Assembly (NCBI GenBank): GCA_026014815.1
Contig: JAOZHP010000048.1
Coordinates: forward strand, 39,322-103,321
Direction of reading: 5' to 3'
DNA from: Candidatus Bathyarchaeota archaeon
Lineage (GTDB): Archaea > Thermoproteota > Bathyarchaeia > TCS64
Length of the DNA: 64,000 bases
Positions 38,363 through 48,157 of the stretch are shown here, piece by piece. Under the pieces are notes generated by a model. It was not told the DNA's origin. It saw only the letters and a program-made list of their open reading frames with translations, and made no database searches. The position numbers and the translations under genes are program-made. How positions within the stretch are numbered: position 1 is the first letter of the stretch; every line of letters begins with the position of its first letter.

Positions 38363-38895
38363 AACCAGATCTCCTCTTTAGGATGCTTCACTTTGAAGAC
38401 TATCAAGTCTGTGATATTGGTGTAATGTTCCTCCAATTTTACTTTGAACATTGTCTCAAGATATCCCTTCAAGTAGAGAGCAGGAACCGCGGCATGTTCA
38501 ATCCTAATCTCATCTTCGATCTTCTCGAAGACTCCCCATCCAAGGTTCTCTAACTCCTTGAGCACGAGAGGCCAATTCGCCTTCTGAGTTAGATTCAGGT
38601 CTCTAAACTCAGGTTTGAGGACTTTTCTCTTGAGTGCCGTTGTGCTGCCAACTCTATAAGTCTCGTTCTCGGTCAGTGATTCAAAAATGTCCAGAAGCAT
38701 ACCCCTATCCATTATGAGTATCCTATTTTCACCTATACGGTAAATATCAGGGAGCCAGTCATGCATCGAGAGTTTTTTAAATAACAGTAACGCTTTGTGA
38801 AGAGCCTCGTTCTTGTTCTTTATAAAGCGGGTTCGCTCTAAAAACTCGAGATAATTATAAAGATCATCGTTTATCTCGACTGTGAACTCCTTCAT
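38359..38895 (-). CDS. Hypothetical protein with N-terminal RHH-like region
   Basis: 'VEINDDLYNYLEFLERTRFIKNKNEALHKALLLFKKL'. Confidence 0.45.
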   Translation of the reverse strand: MKEFTVEINDDLYNYLEFLERTRFIKNKNEALHKALLLFKKLSMHDWLPDIYRIGENRILIMDRGMLLDIFESLTENETYRVGSTTALKRKVLKPEFRDLNLTQKANWPLVLKELENLGWGVFEKIEDEIRIEHAAVPALYLKGYLETMFKVKLEEHYTNITDLIVFKVKHPKEEIWF

Positions 38896-38920
38896 TACTT
38901 ATCTACTGATATTATCTCAT

Positions 38921-39202
38921 CTACTCAATAAATACTTCTGAATTTTTATCCTCTGAGGTCTCATTCTTTTTTTCAGTCTTGCCTAGTTTGTCCATTCGTT
39001 TGGTAATGAAAAATACCATCACCGCGTACTGGACCATTATGAACACGATCACGCCCAGTACTACCAACATGTTATCAGGTTGCTTATATAGAATCAAAAC
39101 GATGGCAATGAGCATTCCAAAGATCGGCATGCTCACTATCAATATGATTAATGTGCGATTTGCGTTAATTACTTCTTCCAGGCTAGGCTTCTGTGTCACC
39201 AT
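38921..39202 (-). CDS. Small membrane protein
   Basis: Two hydrophobic helices in 93 aa. Confidence 0.55.
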   Translation of the reverse strand: MVTQKPSLEEVINANRTLIILIVSMPIFGMLIAIVLILYKQPDNMLVVLGVIVFIMVQYAVMVFFITKRMDKLGKTEKKNETSEDKNSEVFIE

Positions 39203-39237
39203 AATCTCACTAAGAATAAAGTATTAGAAAAAAAAGG

Positions 39238-39645
39238 TTATGATCTCCTTACGAGCCGAGCCTCAACAGGGTTAATGTTTATTATTGCTCTGTTCTCGGT
39301 CATGGAGCGGGGGAACCAGAACCTATTTTTCTGAGCCGGGTGCCAGTAGAGCCACCACCACTCCCACTTAGATTCCACTTCACTCTCACTCGCGAAACTT
39401 GCCTCGCCGTTGATCTCGTAGAACTCTCCTTTCTTTCCGGCTGGAAAAGTGAGCAGGATCTTTGGGTTCGTCTCGATGTCTTTCACTTTCCGAGTGTTCT
39501 TCTCAGTGGGGAACCAGATGGCTCCGTATGGGCTCTCGTTGTAGTTGGTCATTTGCCGGGTGTTTTCTTTGTCACCATCATAGGTGGTCATGAAAACTAC
39601 CTTGGCTTTCTTGAATGCCTCTTCCATGCCTTCAATCTTGTTCAT
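39238..39645 (-). CDS. Pyridoxamine 5'-phosphate oxidase-like FMN-binding protein
   Basis: 'YGAIWFPTEKNTRKVKDIETNPKILLTFPAGKKGEFYEINGEASF'. Confidence 0.8.
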   Translation of the reverse strand: MNKIEGMEEAFKKAKVVFMTTYDGDKENTRQMTNYNESPYGAIWFPTEKNTRKVKDIETNPKILLTFPAGKKGEFYEINGEASFASESEVESKWEWWWLYWHPAQKNRFWFPRSMTENRAIININPVEARLVRRS

Positions 39646-39687
39646 AGATGAGTCTCCTAAACGGACACAATTAACTTTGGAGCTGGT

Positions 39688-40638
39688 TTAAATAAAGTTA
39701 GGGTTAAAACCATCAGGGGTCTGTGCCTCATCAGGCACCTTCATAATTGCCTCAAGTCCCCTGAGCCTGTTCCTCAGAGTAACCTCGGTGGTGCCTGCGG
39801 CCTCAGCTACCTTTTTCTGAACCCGACGGTCATCGTTGTTGATGCTGGCCATATACAAGGCGGCTGCAGCCAGTCCACGTGGGTCCTTTCCCGAGAGACC
39901 CCTGCTTTTACGAGCTTTTTCCAAGATCTTTACCGCCTTTCTCTCTGTGTCTCTCTTTAGGTTAAGTTTAGACGCGATGCCTGGTATGAACTTTAAAGGA
40001 TCATCCACAGGCATCTTTAGGTTCATCTCACGTAGGAGGAGCCTGTATGTTCTAGCTACCTCTGAGTGTTCCCTTGTCGAGGCCGTGCTTATCTCTTTGA
40101 GGGTCCTTGGCACGTTGGTTCTTCTGCACGCAGCGTATATGGTAGCGGCTACAAAGGCGTCTATGCTTCTGCCCCTGATGAGGTCCATCTTCAGAGCCTT
40201 TCTGTATATTACGGCGGCGTACTCCTTCATGTTCTTAGGGAGGTGAAGCGCCACCGTCATCCTGTCCAGCTCAGCCATCGCGATGCTGAGGTTTCTGCGC
40301 CACGTCTCATCAAACTTGCTACGGTTATCGTACCTTCGCAGCCTTCCCATCTTGATTCTGGTCTCGTCGTCGAGCTTTTTCCCGTTGGCATCCTTGTCTC
40401 CTTTGATGACCGTTGAGAGTCCCTTGTCGAAGAGGCTGTAAGATTCTCCGAGACCTGTCCTGCTTCTGGATCGTTTCTCAGCGGGTGTGAAGGCTCTCCA
40501 CTCGGGTCCCATGTCTATGATGTCCTCGTCTATCACGAGTCCACAGTTAGCGCACACTGTCTCTCCTTGCTCTAGATCGCTTACGAGGTTCTCGCTGCCG
40601 CATTTGGGGCACTTGTTTGTGCTGTTTTTGTTTGACAT
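39688..40638 (-). CDS. tfb: Transcription initiation factor IIB (TFB)
   Basis: Zinc ribbon 'CPKCGSENLVSDLEQGETVCANCGLVIDEDIID', 'GPEWRAFTPAEKRSRSRTG', two cyclin repeats. Confidence 0.96.
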   Translation of the reverse strand: MSNKNSTNKCPKCGSENLVSDLEQGETVCANCGLVIDEDIIDMGPEWRAFTPAEKRSRSRTGLGESYSLFDKGLSTVIKGDKDANGKKLDDETRIKMGRLRRYDNRSKFDETWRRNLSIAMAELDRMTVALHLPKNMKEYAAVIYRKALKMDLIRGRSIDAFVAATIYAACRRTNVPRTLKEISTASTREHSEVARTYRLLLREMNLKMPVDDPLKFIPGIASKLNLKRDTERKAVKILEKARKSRGLSGKDPRGLAAAALYMASINNDDRRVQKKVAEAAGTTEVTLRNRLRGLEAIMKVPDEAQTPDGFNPNFI

Positions 40639-40683
40639 TGGTGTTGGTCCTCGTGGTTTAATCTGTCCAAAACGATACTATGG

Positions 40684-40707
40684 ATAATTTACCCATACGT
40701 AAATTAT
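40684..40707. promoter_or_regulatory. 9-bp perfect inverted repeat ATAATTTAC-N6-GTAAATTAT between divergent tfb and PadR-like genes
   Basis: Exact inverted repeat read in sequence. Confidence 0.65.
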
Positions 40708-40745
40708 TAATATTGCGGTCAGTATTTAAGTTTTTAGAGTAGCCC

Positions 40746-41102
40746 ATGCCAAAACCAAAGGGAACCTGCGGCGCCACCAAGATGAAGGTAATGGCAGTCA
40801 TCACACACAACCATGAAAGCGGACAGGAATCCTACGGGTACGACATATGGCAGCAACTCAAGAGCCATTTTTATGTCTACATGAACGACAATGACATCCG
40901 TAACGTGTACCATCACCTCAACGACCTCTGCGGGCTAGGGTACATAATAAAGGCCGATGAGACCGAGGAATGCCCCAAGTGCTACTACGATCTCACCCCA
41001 CAGGGACGGGAGCTACGGCACAGGTTCGAGGGGTTCATCGATATAATTAAGTCCAAGACCGACCAGGTGCTCACTCCGAGCCAGATGCGAGGCGTAGGCT
41101 GA
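40746..41102 (+). CDS. PadR-like winged-helix regulator
   Basis: 'ESYGYDIWQQLKSHFYVYMNDNDIRNVYHHLNDLCGLGYI...YDLTPQGRELRHRFEGFID'. Confidence 0.7.
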   Translation: MPKPKGTCGATKMKVMAVITHNHESGQESYGYDIWQQLKSHFYVYMNDNDIRNVYHHLNDLCGLGYIIKADETEECPKCYYDLTPQGRELRHRFEGFIDIIKSKTDQVLTPSQMRGVG

Positions 41103-41655
41103 GCCTGACTTTTGCTCCTTTTACCAGATCAGCGCTATCTTTGTTTAGAACCAAGGTTATTTTCTCTGAGTCAGGTTTGACGACGACGCTGTACTCTTCA
41201 CCTTTCTTCGAGACTTGCTCTATTGTACCAGTGATCTCGCCGATACCGGAGATTTCAATGGAGGCATCCTGGATCACCTGTCTGATCCTCTCAAAGTCCT
41301 CGATGAATCTGGCTCCCAGCTCGGTAATCTCTGTGCTGCCTCCACCGAGTCTGCCTCCCTTACTGGCCGCGATCAACGGCTCACCCAGCTTCTCCTCGGC
41401 TTTCTTGATGAGTCCCCAGCTATACCTGTAACTCATCTCAAGAGACTCCGCGGCCTCCTTCAATGTCCCCGTCTCGTTGATCTTCTTCAGAAGACTGTAG
41501 ACGCCTGGACCGAAGACGCAGCCGTCGTCTGTTTCTAGCCATAGCTTGAACGCTGGGCGTGTCCCGTGCAAACTGATCAATGAATCAATGCGTTTCTCGA
41601 TTGATAACATTAATGGCGATATACTTAGAGTTGTTATGTATACGTCTCTACACAC
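41071..41655 (-). CDS. ModE-like regulator (LysR-type wHTH plus TOBE-like domain)
   Basis: 'FGPGVYSLLKKINETGTLKEAAESLEMSYRYSWGLIKKAEEKLGEPLI...GGRLGGGSTEITELGARFI'; C-terminal TOBE-like segment. Confidence 0.85.
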   Translation of the reverse strand: MCRDVYITTLSISPLMLSIEKRIDSLISLHGTRPAFKLWLETDDGCVFGPGVYSLLKKINETGTLKEAAESLEMSYRYSWGLIKKAEEKLGEPLIAASKGGRLGGGSTEITELGARFIEDFERIRQVIQDASIEISGIGEITGTIEQVSKKGEEYSVVVKPDSEKITLVLNKDSADLVKGAKVRLSLRLASGSE

Positions 41656-41718
41656 ATTTTCTTAATAGAATATTCTCTGAAACTTCCAGTAACTTAGGAT
41701 ACTGGTGTTGATAACCTA

Positions 41719-42348
41719 ATGGATATAATCAATAAGAAACGCAGAGGTATGACCGGTCTTGAGACCGCTATCATACTCGTCGCTTTTGTAATCACAGCAG
41801 CGGCATTCGCTTTCGTAATTCTCAACATGGGGTTCCTTACCGCTGAGAAGGCGCAGTCAGTCATCTCGTCCGGTATGAGTGAGGCCAGTTCCTCGATGCT
41901 TATCGACAGCGGAGTAATCGCTCAGTTCGCGAACGTGACTGGAAGCACAGGTCAGCAATCCGACATCTGTATGATCAAGGTGACGTTCTACCTGAAACTC
42001 TCACAGGGACACGAGCCAATCGATATCTCTGATAACAGGCTTGTAGCCACATTCACTAGTGACCGAACTCATGGTGAGATATACCAGTCAAATGGTACAG
42101 TCATGACTGTCACGGTTATCGCGGGCGATACTGACACTCTTCTTGAGACTGGTGAAAAGGTAAAGGTCGAGGTAGACTTCACGGAAATCACGTTAAGCGA
42201 TATGGACCCGGCTCCGGCCACCTATCCACTGCTCTATGTTCACCCCTATGAGAACTTCAGGATAGAGGTACGGCCAAGCATGGGCTCAGTCTTGACCATC
42301 GACCGGCTAGTCCCGGCTGTCTACTCAGCTGTGATGACAGTCGAGTAA
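41719..42348 (+). CDS. Archaellin (archaeal flagellin)
   Basis: Class III signal 'KKRRGMTGLETAIILVAFVITAAAFAFVILNMGFLTAEKAQ'. Confidence 0.9.
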   Translation: MDIINKKRRGMTGLETAIILVAFVITAAAFAFVILNMGFLTAEKAQSVISSGMSEASSSMLIDSGVIAQFANVTGSTGQQSDICMIKVTFYLKLSQGHEPIDISDNRLVATFTSDRTHGEIYQSNGTVMTVTVIAGDTDTLLETGEKVKVEVDFTEITLSDMDPAPATYPLLYVHPYENFRIEVRPSMGSVLTIDRLVPAVYSAVMTVE

Positions 42349-42406
42349 CTCTTTTTCTCCCTCCTTCTTTGTATTGAAACCACTTTTATAGTGAATATCA
42401 TAGTCT

Positions 42407-43609
42407 GTGGTTATGCTGAACCCAGACGCTTTCCTTGGCATAAGGGTCCTTGACATGAGCCGGGTTCTCGCGGGGCCATTCTGCAGTATGCTTCTAGCTG
42501 ACATGGGCGCCGACGTCATAAAGCTGGAGATACCGGGTAAAGGAGATGACTCACGCCAGTTCCCTCCCTTCAAAGACGACGAGAGCCTGTACTATGTGAA
42601 CCTGAATAGGGGCAAGAAGAGCATCACATTGAACCTGAAATCCGAGGAAGGGAAAAAGGTGTTCCGGGAACTAGTGAAGTATTGCGATGTCCTGCTAGAG
42701 AACTTCAGGCCAGGAACCATGGATAAGCTGGGGATAAACTATGAGAAGTTGAAGAAGATCAATTCTCGTCTCGTGTATGCTGCCATCTCAGGGTTCGGCC
42801 AGACAGGACCGTACCGGACTAGACCCGGTTATGATATAATTGGGCAGGCGATGGGTGGCCTCTTAAGCATCACGGGTTGGCCGGACTCGCCTCCCACAAG
42901 GTCAGGCACCGCGATAGGCGATATCCTGAGCAGCCTCTTTTGCTGTATCGGTATTCTCTCGGCTCTTAATATCAGGGAGAGGACTGGGATGGGGCAGATG
43001 GTGGATGTGGCTCTTGTGGATAGCGTCTTCGCTTCACTGGAGAATATTCCTCAGAAGTACTACGTCGAGGGACATGTACCGGGAAGGATAGGTAACAGGT
43101 ATGAGTTCGTTTATCCATATGACACGTTCCCTACGAATGACGGTTGGGTTGTCATAGGCATCGCCAATGACGCCATCTGGGAGCGATTCATCGAGGCAGC
43201 GTCTCTCAGACACTTGGCTGAGGATGAACGCTACGCATCTAACATACTGAGAGTGGAGAACCATGTCTCACTCAAGGAGGAGATGGAGCGATGGACCATG
43301 CAACACGGCAGGGATGAGATAGTTGAACTCCTAAACCAGCACAGGGTGCCCTCATGTCCCATCTATGATATCAAGGAGGCCAGCGAGGACCCACACATCG
43401 GAGGAGTCAGAGGCATGGTCGTTGACCTAGAGCAGCCTGGACTCGGTAAGATCAAGGTTCAAGGAAACCCTATAAAGATGTCAGAGACCAAACCGGTTCC
43501 CAGAGGTCCCGCGCCGAAGCTGGGAGGAGACACCGAGGCGGTGTTACGAGACCTTTTAGGGCTCGGTCCAGAGGATTATAAACGACTCAAAGAGTCTGGT
43601 GTAGTCTAG
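42407..43609 (+). CDS. CaiB/BaiF family class III CoA-transferase
   Basis: 'IRVLDMSRVLAGPFCSMLLADMGADVIKLE', 'NRGKKSITLNLKSEEGK', 'NFRPGTMDKLGI'. Confidence 0.93.
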   Translation: MVMLNPDAFLGIRVLDMSRVLAGPFCSMLLADMGADVIKLEIPGKGDDSRQFPPFKDDESLYYVNLNRGKKSITLNLKSEEGKKVFRELVKYCDVLLENFRPGTMDKLGINYEKLKKINSRLVYAAISGFGQTGPYRTRPGYDIIGQAMGGLLSITGWPDSPPTRSGTAIGDILSSLFCCIGILSALNIRERTGMGQMVDVALVDSVFASLENIPQKYYVEGHVPGRIGNRYEFVYPYDTFPTNDGWVVIGIANDAIWERFIEAASLRHLAEDERYASNILRVENHVSLKEEMERWTMQHGRDEIVELLNQHRVPSCPIYDIKEASEDPHIGGVRGMVVDLEQPGLGKIKVQGNPIKMSETKPVPRGPAPKLGGDTEAVLRDLLGLGPEDYKRLKESGVV

Positions 43610-44199
43610 TGTTCACCTCAAGTGACAGTGGTAAGCTCACTGAGATGGAGCGCCTAAGAGGTGACGCAGCTCAATGCACTCGTTGTAGTCTTTGCGAGAC
43701 AAGAATCAACGTGGTAGTGGGCAGCGGAAACCTTGATTCAGATATTGTTCTCGTAGGTGAGGCACCGGGACGAAAAGAGGATGAGTCAGGTCTCCCATTC
43801 GTGGGGTCAGCGGGAAAACTATTAGACGAGCTACTGGGGGGCGCTGGTCTGGATAGGGCTGACATCTGCATCATGAACATAATCAAGTGTAGGCCACCCA
43901 AGAACAGGCGGCCTAAGAAAGCTGAGGTGAGGGCCTGTGAGTCGTATCTGGAGAACCAGCTTAAGATAATGAAGCCCCGTATCGTGGCGCCCATGGGTAA
44001 CAGCGCATTGGCATACTTTTTTGACAGGTTCAACTTGGGGAAGGCTGTGGTTGGAGATGTCCATGGAGAAAGATACGTGATAGAGGCGCCTTGGGGAGAG
44101 ATCACAATGATTCCATTGTATCATCCTGCCGCCGCCATCTATAACCGGAGCCTGATGGATGAGCTAAAAGAGGATATGAAGAAAATCGCTGGACTCTGA
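43609..44199 (+). CDS. Family 4-type uracil-DNA glycosylase
   Basis: 'CTRCSLCETRINVVVGSG', 'LVGEAPGRKEDESGLPFVGSAGKLLDELL', 'MNIIKCRPPKNRRP'. Confidence 0.92.
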   Translation: MFTSSDSGKLTEMERLRGDAAQCTRCSLCETRINVVVGSGNLDSDIVLVGEAPGRKEDESGLPFVGSAGKLLDELLGGAGLDRADICIMNIIKCRPPKNRRPKKAEVRACESYLENQLKIMKPRIVAPMGNSALAYFFDRFNLGKAVVGDVHGERYVIEAPWGEITMIPLYHPAAAIYNRSLMDELKEDMKKIAGL

Positions 44200-44201
44200 G
44201 G

Positions 44202-46136
44202 TTACATACGTTCAGGGGCCTTTATGCCGAGGACATCTAACGCGTTTCTGAGGGTTATCCTGACTGCATCCACGATGGCGAGCCTCGCTGCCATGAGTTC
44301 AGGCGTCTCTGCCTTCAGGACATTCTGTGTGGCGTAGAAGCTGTTGAACTTGTCAGCGAGGTTGTTAGCGTAGGCAGTTAGGTCAGCTGGTTGAAGCTCC
44401 TCTACGGCGTCCACGAAGGTCTCAGGGAACCGGGCTAGCAGATTCACTAAGTCCCTCTCCTTGATATGTGTGAGCTGCGAATAATCGGCCTCTGTTGTCT
44501 CATCGACTCGTTTGAGTATGTTGCATGTCCTTGCGTGGCTGTACTGGATGAATGGGGCGCTGTTTGTCTCGAAGTTGAGTGCTTTCTCCCAGTCGAACGT
44601 AACCTGTTTCATGGGGTCGACGCTGATCAACGTGTACTTTACTGCTCCGTAGCCCACCATTTCAGCGATATTCTGCTTTTCCTCGTCGCTCAACTCCGAT
44701 GTCCGTTTCTCTACTTCACCATAAGCCAGAGCGACGGCTCTTTCAAGCACCTCGTTCAACGTCACGTATCTTCCGAGACGACCACTCATTTTTATGCCTG
44801 GGAGATTGACGAACTCGTAGGCGTAGTGCCGCTGGTTGTCTCCCATCTCTATCTTGTCGATGGCAGCTAACGCGATGCGTAGTTGTAGCTGGGCTAGTGT
44901 CTGTTCTTGTCCTATCACGTTGATGACTCTCTCAGCGTGGCTAAACTTCCAGATGCTGTACGCCATGTCTCTCAGAGTGTAGAGAGTTGTGCCGTCGCCT
45001 CTTACCAGTACAAGGCGTGGTATCTCGTGTTTCGGGTGGAGTCCCCACCGTTCCTTGAGTTTGAAGTCTCGTGCGACCCAGTCACAGTCCAGTATCTGTG
45101 CTCCTTGGTCTTTGATGACGTACCCTGACTTCTTTAGGGCTTCCAGCACCTCCTCGGCTGCCTGCCTCCACACTAGATCGCTTTCGTAGTCGAAGCTGTC
45201 GAAACTTATGTCAAGGTCTCCGAGGCTCTTCTCGAAGCCGTCGAGGCAGTACTTGACTTGCTGCCGTACCTCATTGACTGTCGTGGGGTCATTGTTCTCG
45301 TAGGCTGTGTTCAGGGCTACTATCTCGGCCGTTGGGTCCTCGATGCCCGGAATTATCTCGCTGAGCTTTTCATAGATATCCGCGTATCGTTTACGTAGCC
45401 CATCGGCGGCTATGTTGAACTTTTCTAGCTCCTCTTGGGCTTCCTGTGCCTCGTATACCCAACCCTCTTTCTCCGCTTCACGGAGGTCTTTGGTGTAACG
45501 CTGTATCTCGTTTATGACGTTGACGCTGGCGTAGATGGTGCCTATCCATAGCTCAGCGGTGCCGACAGGCTCTGGTTTTCCCAATAGCTTCCAGCCATAT
45601 GTGGTCATGGCTACCTGTCGACCCATGTCGTTGACTAGGAAGTGACGGATCACGTCGTGGCCCCTCTTGTCTAGGAGTCTTGCGAGGCTATCTCCGAGGA
45701 TGCTGTTCCTTGCGTTGCCTATATGGAGTGGGCTGATGGGGTTCGCGCTTGTGTGCTCCACCATCACCTTCTCTGGGTTAGCTGACTTGAGGAACCCGTA
45801 CTCCTTGTCCTTTGCTCGGACCGTTTTGAGCACGAGGCTCGCATAGTTACCTATGTCTGTGTGGAAGTTCAGGTATCCATTCACTGCCTCAACTGAGACA
45901 ATCAGGGTGCTGCTTGATGTATCGATGTTCTTAGCCAGTGTCTGTGCGATCTTTACCGGGGACTGCCTGAGTGGCCTCGCAAGCTGGAAGCATACTGGTG
46001 ATGATAACGCACCCATCTCTGGGTTTGGTGGCTCACTGTATTTGGCCTGTGGAAGCTCTGTCTCCGGATACGCCTTCTCAAGGCTTTCCTCTAGGAGCTT
46101 CTGGCATTCTTCTCTTAGCTGTGCGAGAGGATTCAA
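44202..46136 (-). CDS. argS: Arginyl-tRNA synthetase
   Basis: 'VEHTSANPISPLHIGNARNSILGDSLARLL', 'LVNDMGRQV', C-terminal 'RLAIVDAVRITLRNALDVLGIKAPERM'. Confidence 0.95.
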   Translation of the reverse strand: MNPLAQLREECQKLLEESLEKAYPETELPQAKYSEPPNPEMGALSSPVCFQLARPLRQSPVKIAQTLAKNIDTSSSTLIVSVEAVNGYLNFHTDIGNYASLVLKTVRAKDKEYGFLKSANPEKVMVEHTSANPISPLHIGNARNSILGDSLARLLDKRGHDVIRHFLVNDMGRQVAMTTYGWKLLGKPEPVGTAELWIGTIYASVNVINEIQRYTKDLREAEKEGWVYEAQEAQEELEKFNIAADGLRKRYADIYEKLSEIIPGIEDPTAEIVALNTAYENNDPTTVNEVRQQVKYCLDGFEKSLGDLDISFDSFDYESDLVWRQAAEEVLEALKKSGYVIKDQGAQILDCDWVARDFKLKERWGLHPKHEIPRLVLVRGDGTTLYTLRDMAYSIWKFSHAERVINVIGQEQTLAQLQLRIALAAIDKIEMGDNQRHYAYEFVNLPGIKMSGRLGRYVTLNEVLERAVALAYGEVEKRTSELSDEEKQNIAEMVGYGAVKYTLISVDPMKQVTFDWEKALNFETNSAPFIQYSHARTCNILKRVDETTEADYSQLTHIKERDLVNLLARFPETFVDAVEELQPADLTAYANNLADKFNSFYATQNVLKAETPELMAARLAIVDAVRITLRNALDVLGIKAPERM

Positions 46137-46250
46137 TCTTATTCACTCTCCAGTGGAACTGGATGGAATCATAGATTGATGTTTTCCATATAAGTATGTC
46201 AGGTGCAGGTGCATTTTTGATTGAATTGATTCAAGCTGTTGATATAAGTG

Positions 46251-46326
46251 GCGGACCCGACAGGATTCGAACCCGTGATCTCCGGCTCCGGAGGCCGGTG
46301 CATTATCCACTCTGCTACGGGTCCGC
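46251..46326 (-). tRNA. tRNA-Arg (anticodon CCG)
   Basis: Reverse complement GCGGACC...CCGGC-CTCCGGA-GCCGG...ACGGG-TTCGAAT-CCTGT-CGGGTCCGC: 76 nt, paired acceptor, anticodon and T arms. Confidence 0.93.
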
Positions 46327-46417
46327 ACTGATAGAGACAAATGGTACATGATTAAAGCATTTCTCAATTCAGTTTATAACGGTAAATGGTAAATGTTGAA
46401 GAACCCTCTAAACCTGT

Positions 46418-47107
46418 ATGATTAACGGCGTGACCGTCCCCGAGGCGTTTTTTGGATTCACATTAGGTAGTGACGGAAAAATAGCTCGTTGGGATAAGAT
46501 CGTAGAGTATTTTCAGTTACTTGAGAGGGAGAGCAACCGGATCAAGGTTATCGATATGGGTTTATCCACCGAGGGAGCCCCTTTCCTACTTGTCATAATC
46601 TCCTCACCTCGGAATCTATCACGATTAGAAAAAATTCAAGCTGACAATCTCAAGATCAGTGATCCTCGTGGATTATCGACTGAAGAGGTTGAAGCCCTGA
46701 TCAGTAACGGGAAAGCGATTATATGTCAGTCCATGAGTCTCCACGCCAGCGAGATAGCGCCAACACAAATGGCACCAGAGTTGGCATACGATCTTTTGAG
46801 TGGTGATGACGAGAACACGCTTCGTATCTTGGATAACGTGGTGTTTCTCATGGTGCCCTGCTTCAACCCTGACGGACAGATCATGGTTACCGACTGGTAT
46901 GAAAAATGGAAGGATACCGAGTATGATGGATGCAGTCTACCATGGCTGTACCATAAATACGGGGGGCATGATAACAACCACGACGCTTTCCAGACTAACA
47001 TGGTGGAGTCCCAGTACATGGCCACCATTCTTTTCAGGGATTGGATTCCACAGGCATACGTTGACCATCATCAGATGGATAACGCATTAGGATACCCATC
47101 AAGCTAA
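46418..47107 (+). pseudogene. M14-family zinc carboxypeptidase, C-terminally truncated
   Basis: 'MSLHASEIAPTQMAPELAYDLL', 'FLMVPCFNPDGQIMVTDWYEKW', 'QAYVDHHQM' then DNALGYPSS*; the family normally continues beyond HHQM. Confidence 0.65.
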
Positions 47108-47212
47108 AATTTATGAAAAATGGAGAGTGTTGCCGGCCCTAGAGCAAGGTTCGATGTCTCGGGATCATCAAAAATCTCATGTGAGGATTCTAAGCGTAAT
47201 TTATACACGCTT

Positions 47213-47878
47213 TCATGTTCCTTCGAAATAGTAAATATCTAGAAACCTTCCATACGGAACCATAACTTTGTTTCCATATACCTTAAGAGATTCCTTTTCA
47301 ATACACTGTGCAACATCAGGCGTTTCTAACAGGTATTCCGAAAACGAGATCATAGTATCGTACCATTTATCAAAGATCCACCTATATTGACCAGAATGTA
47401 TATTCATACCCGAAATATTGTAGCGTACATTACTGTCAAAAGCCATTGTTTGCCCCCAGATGAGCATCAATGGTTTACAAACGGCTATCACATTATATTT
47501 TCCCTTTGAATTGGTCTTTCCTTCCGGTTGTTTCACTCGACCCAGTTCATGCCATAGATATTCAAGGTCTTCTCTTGACACCTTATCAAACTCTAACAAT
47601 GAGTATTCCTTTATGCTAGAATATGCTTCTCGAATGTTTGTGAGTGATTCTTTCAATGTTTCTAGGGGTGTCAGGTTACTTGAATTGCGATATGTTTGCC
47701 AGCTATCTAGGATGTGTCTGAGCATGAAATAAGTTAGATCGAAATGACCTGTATCTAGTACAGATATATTATCCGTCTCAATGCTGTTTTTTCTTATCCA
47801 AAAGTTGTTGAAATCCTCAAAATAACTTGGATTGAAAGCTTGAATGCGTTCAGATAGCTTGTCGCAATCGATTTTCAT
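47213..47878 (-). CDS. Hypothetical protein
   Basis: 221-aa ORF; no family recognised. Confidence 0.5.
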   Translation of the reverse strand: MKIDCDKLSERIQAFNPSYFEDFNNFWIRKNSIETDNISVLDTGHFDLTYFMLRHILDSWQTYRNSSNLTPLETLKESLTNIREAYSSIKEYSLLEFDKVSREDLEYLWHELGRVKQPEGKTNSKGKYNVIAVCKPLMLIWGQTMAFDSNVRYNISGMNIHSGQYRWIFDKWYDTMISFSEYLLETPDVAQCIEKESLKVYGNKVMVPYGRFLDIYYFEGT

Positions 47879-47943
47879 TGTTTGGTCCTTGTATAAGGAT
47901 TATATGAATTTTCTTCCATTTTATCTCTCCCCAAATTTATGGT

Positions 47944-48005
47944 GCTAATCACCGCTTAAGTGTTACGTGTGTGTAACGCAAATGCATCACCGCTTAAAGT
48001 TTACG
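47944..48005. repeat. Two imperfect copies of 22-nt repeat GCATCACCGCTTAAARTTTACG
   Basis: 47944-47967 and 47984-48005. Confidence 0.65.
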
Positions 48006-48157
48006 AAAAAAAGTGGTGTCCTATACTCTGACGGTGGAAACAATTCCTGTATCTCCATTATCATCTCGTTGAACTCCTCTTGAGAAAGCTCCTCCCTGAC
48101 GGCATACCTCTCGAGTACTATTCTGACGATCTCACAGACCGTCTCTTTGCCTATCAT
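47987..48157 (-). CDS. 56-aa hypothetical protein whose C-terminus overlaps a repeat copy
   Basis: Hand translation MIGKETVCEIVRIVLERYAVREELSQEEFNEMIMEIQELFPPSEYRTPLFFVNFKR*. Confidence 0.4.
   Translation of the reverse strand: MIGKETVCEIVRIVLERYAVREELSQEEFNEMIMEIQELFPPSEYRTPLFFVNFKR

Noticed and set aside
41600-41650. ModE-type operator (ATATAC...GTATAC-like) upstream of the ModE-like gene
   Set aside because: Only a weak, imperfect dyad; not distinguishable from AT-rich promoter sequence by eye.
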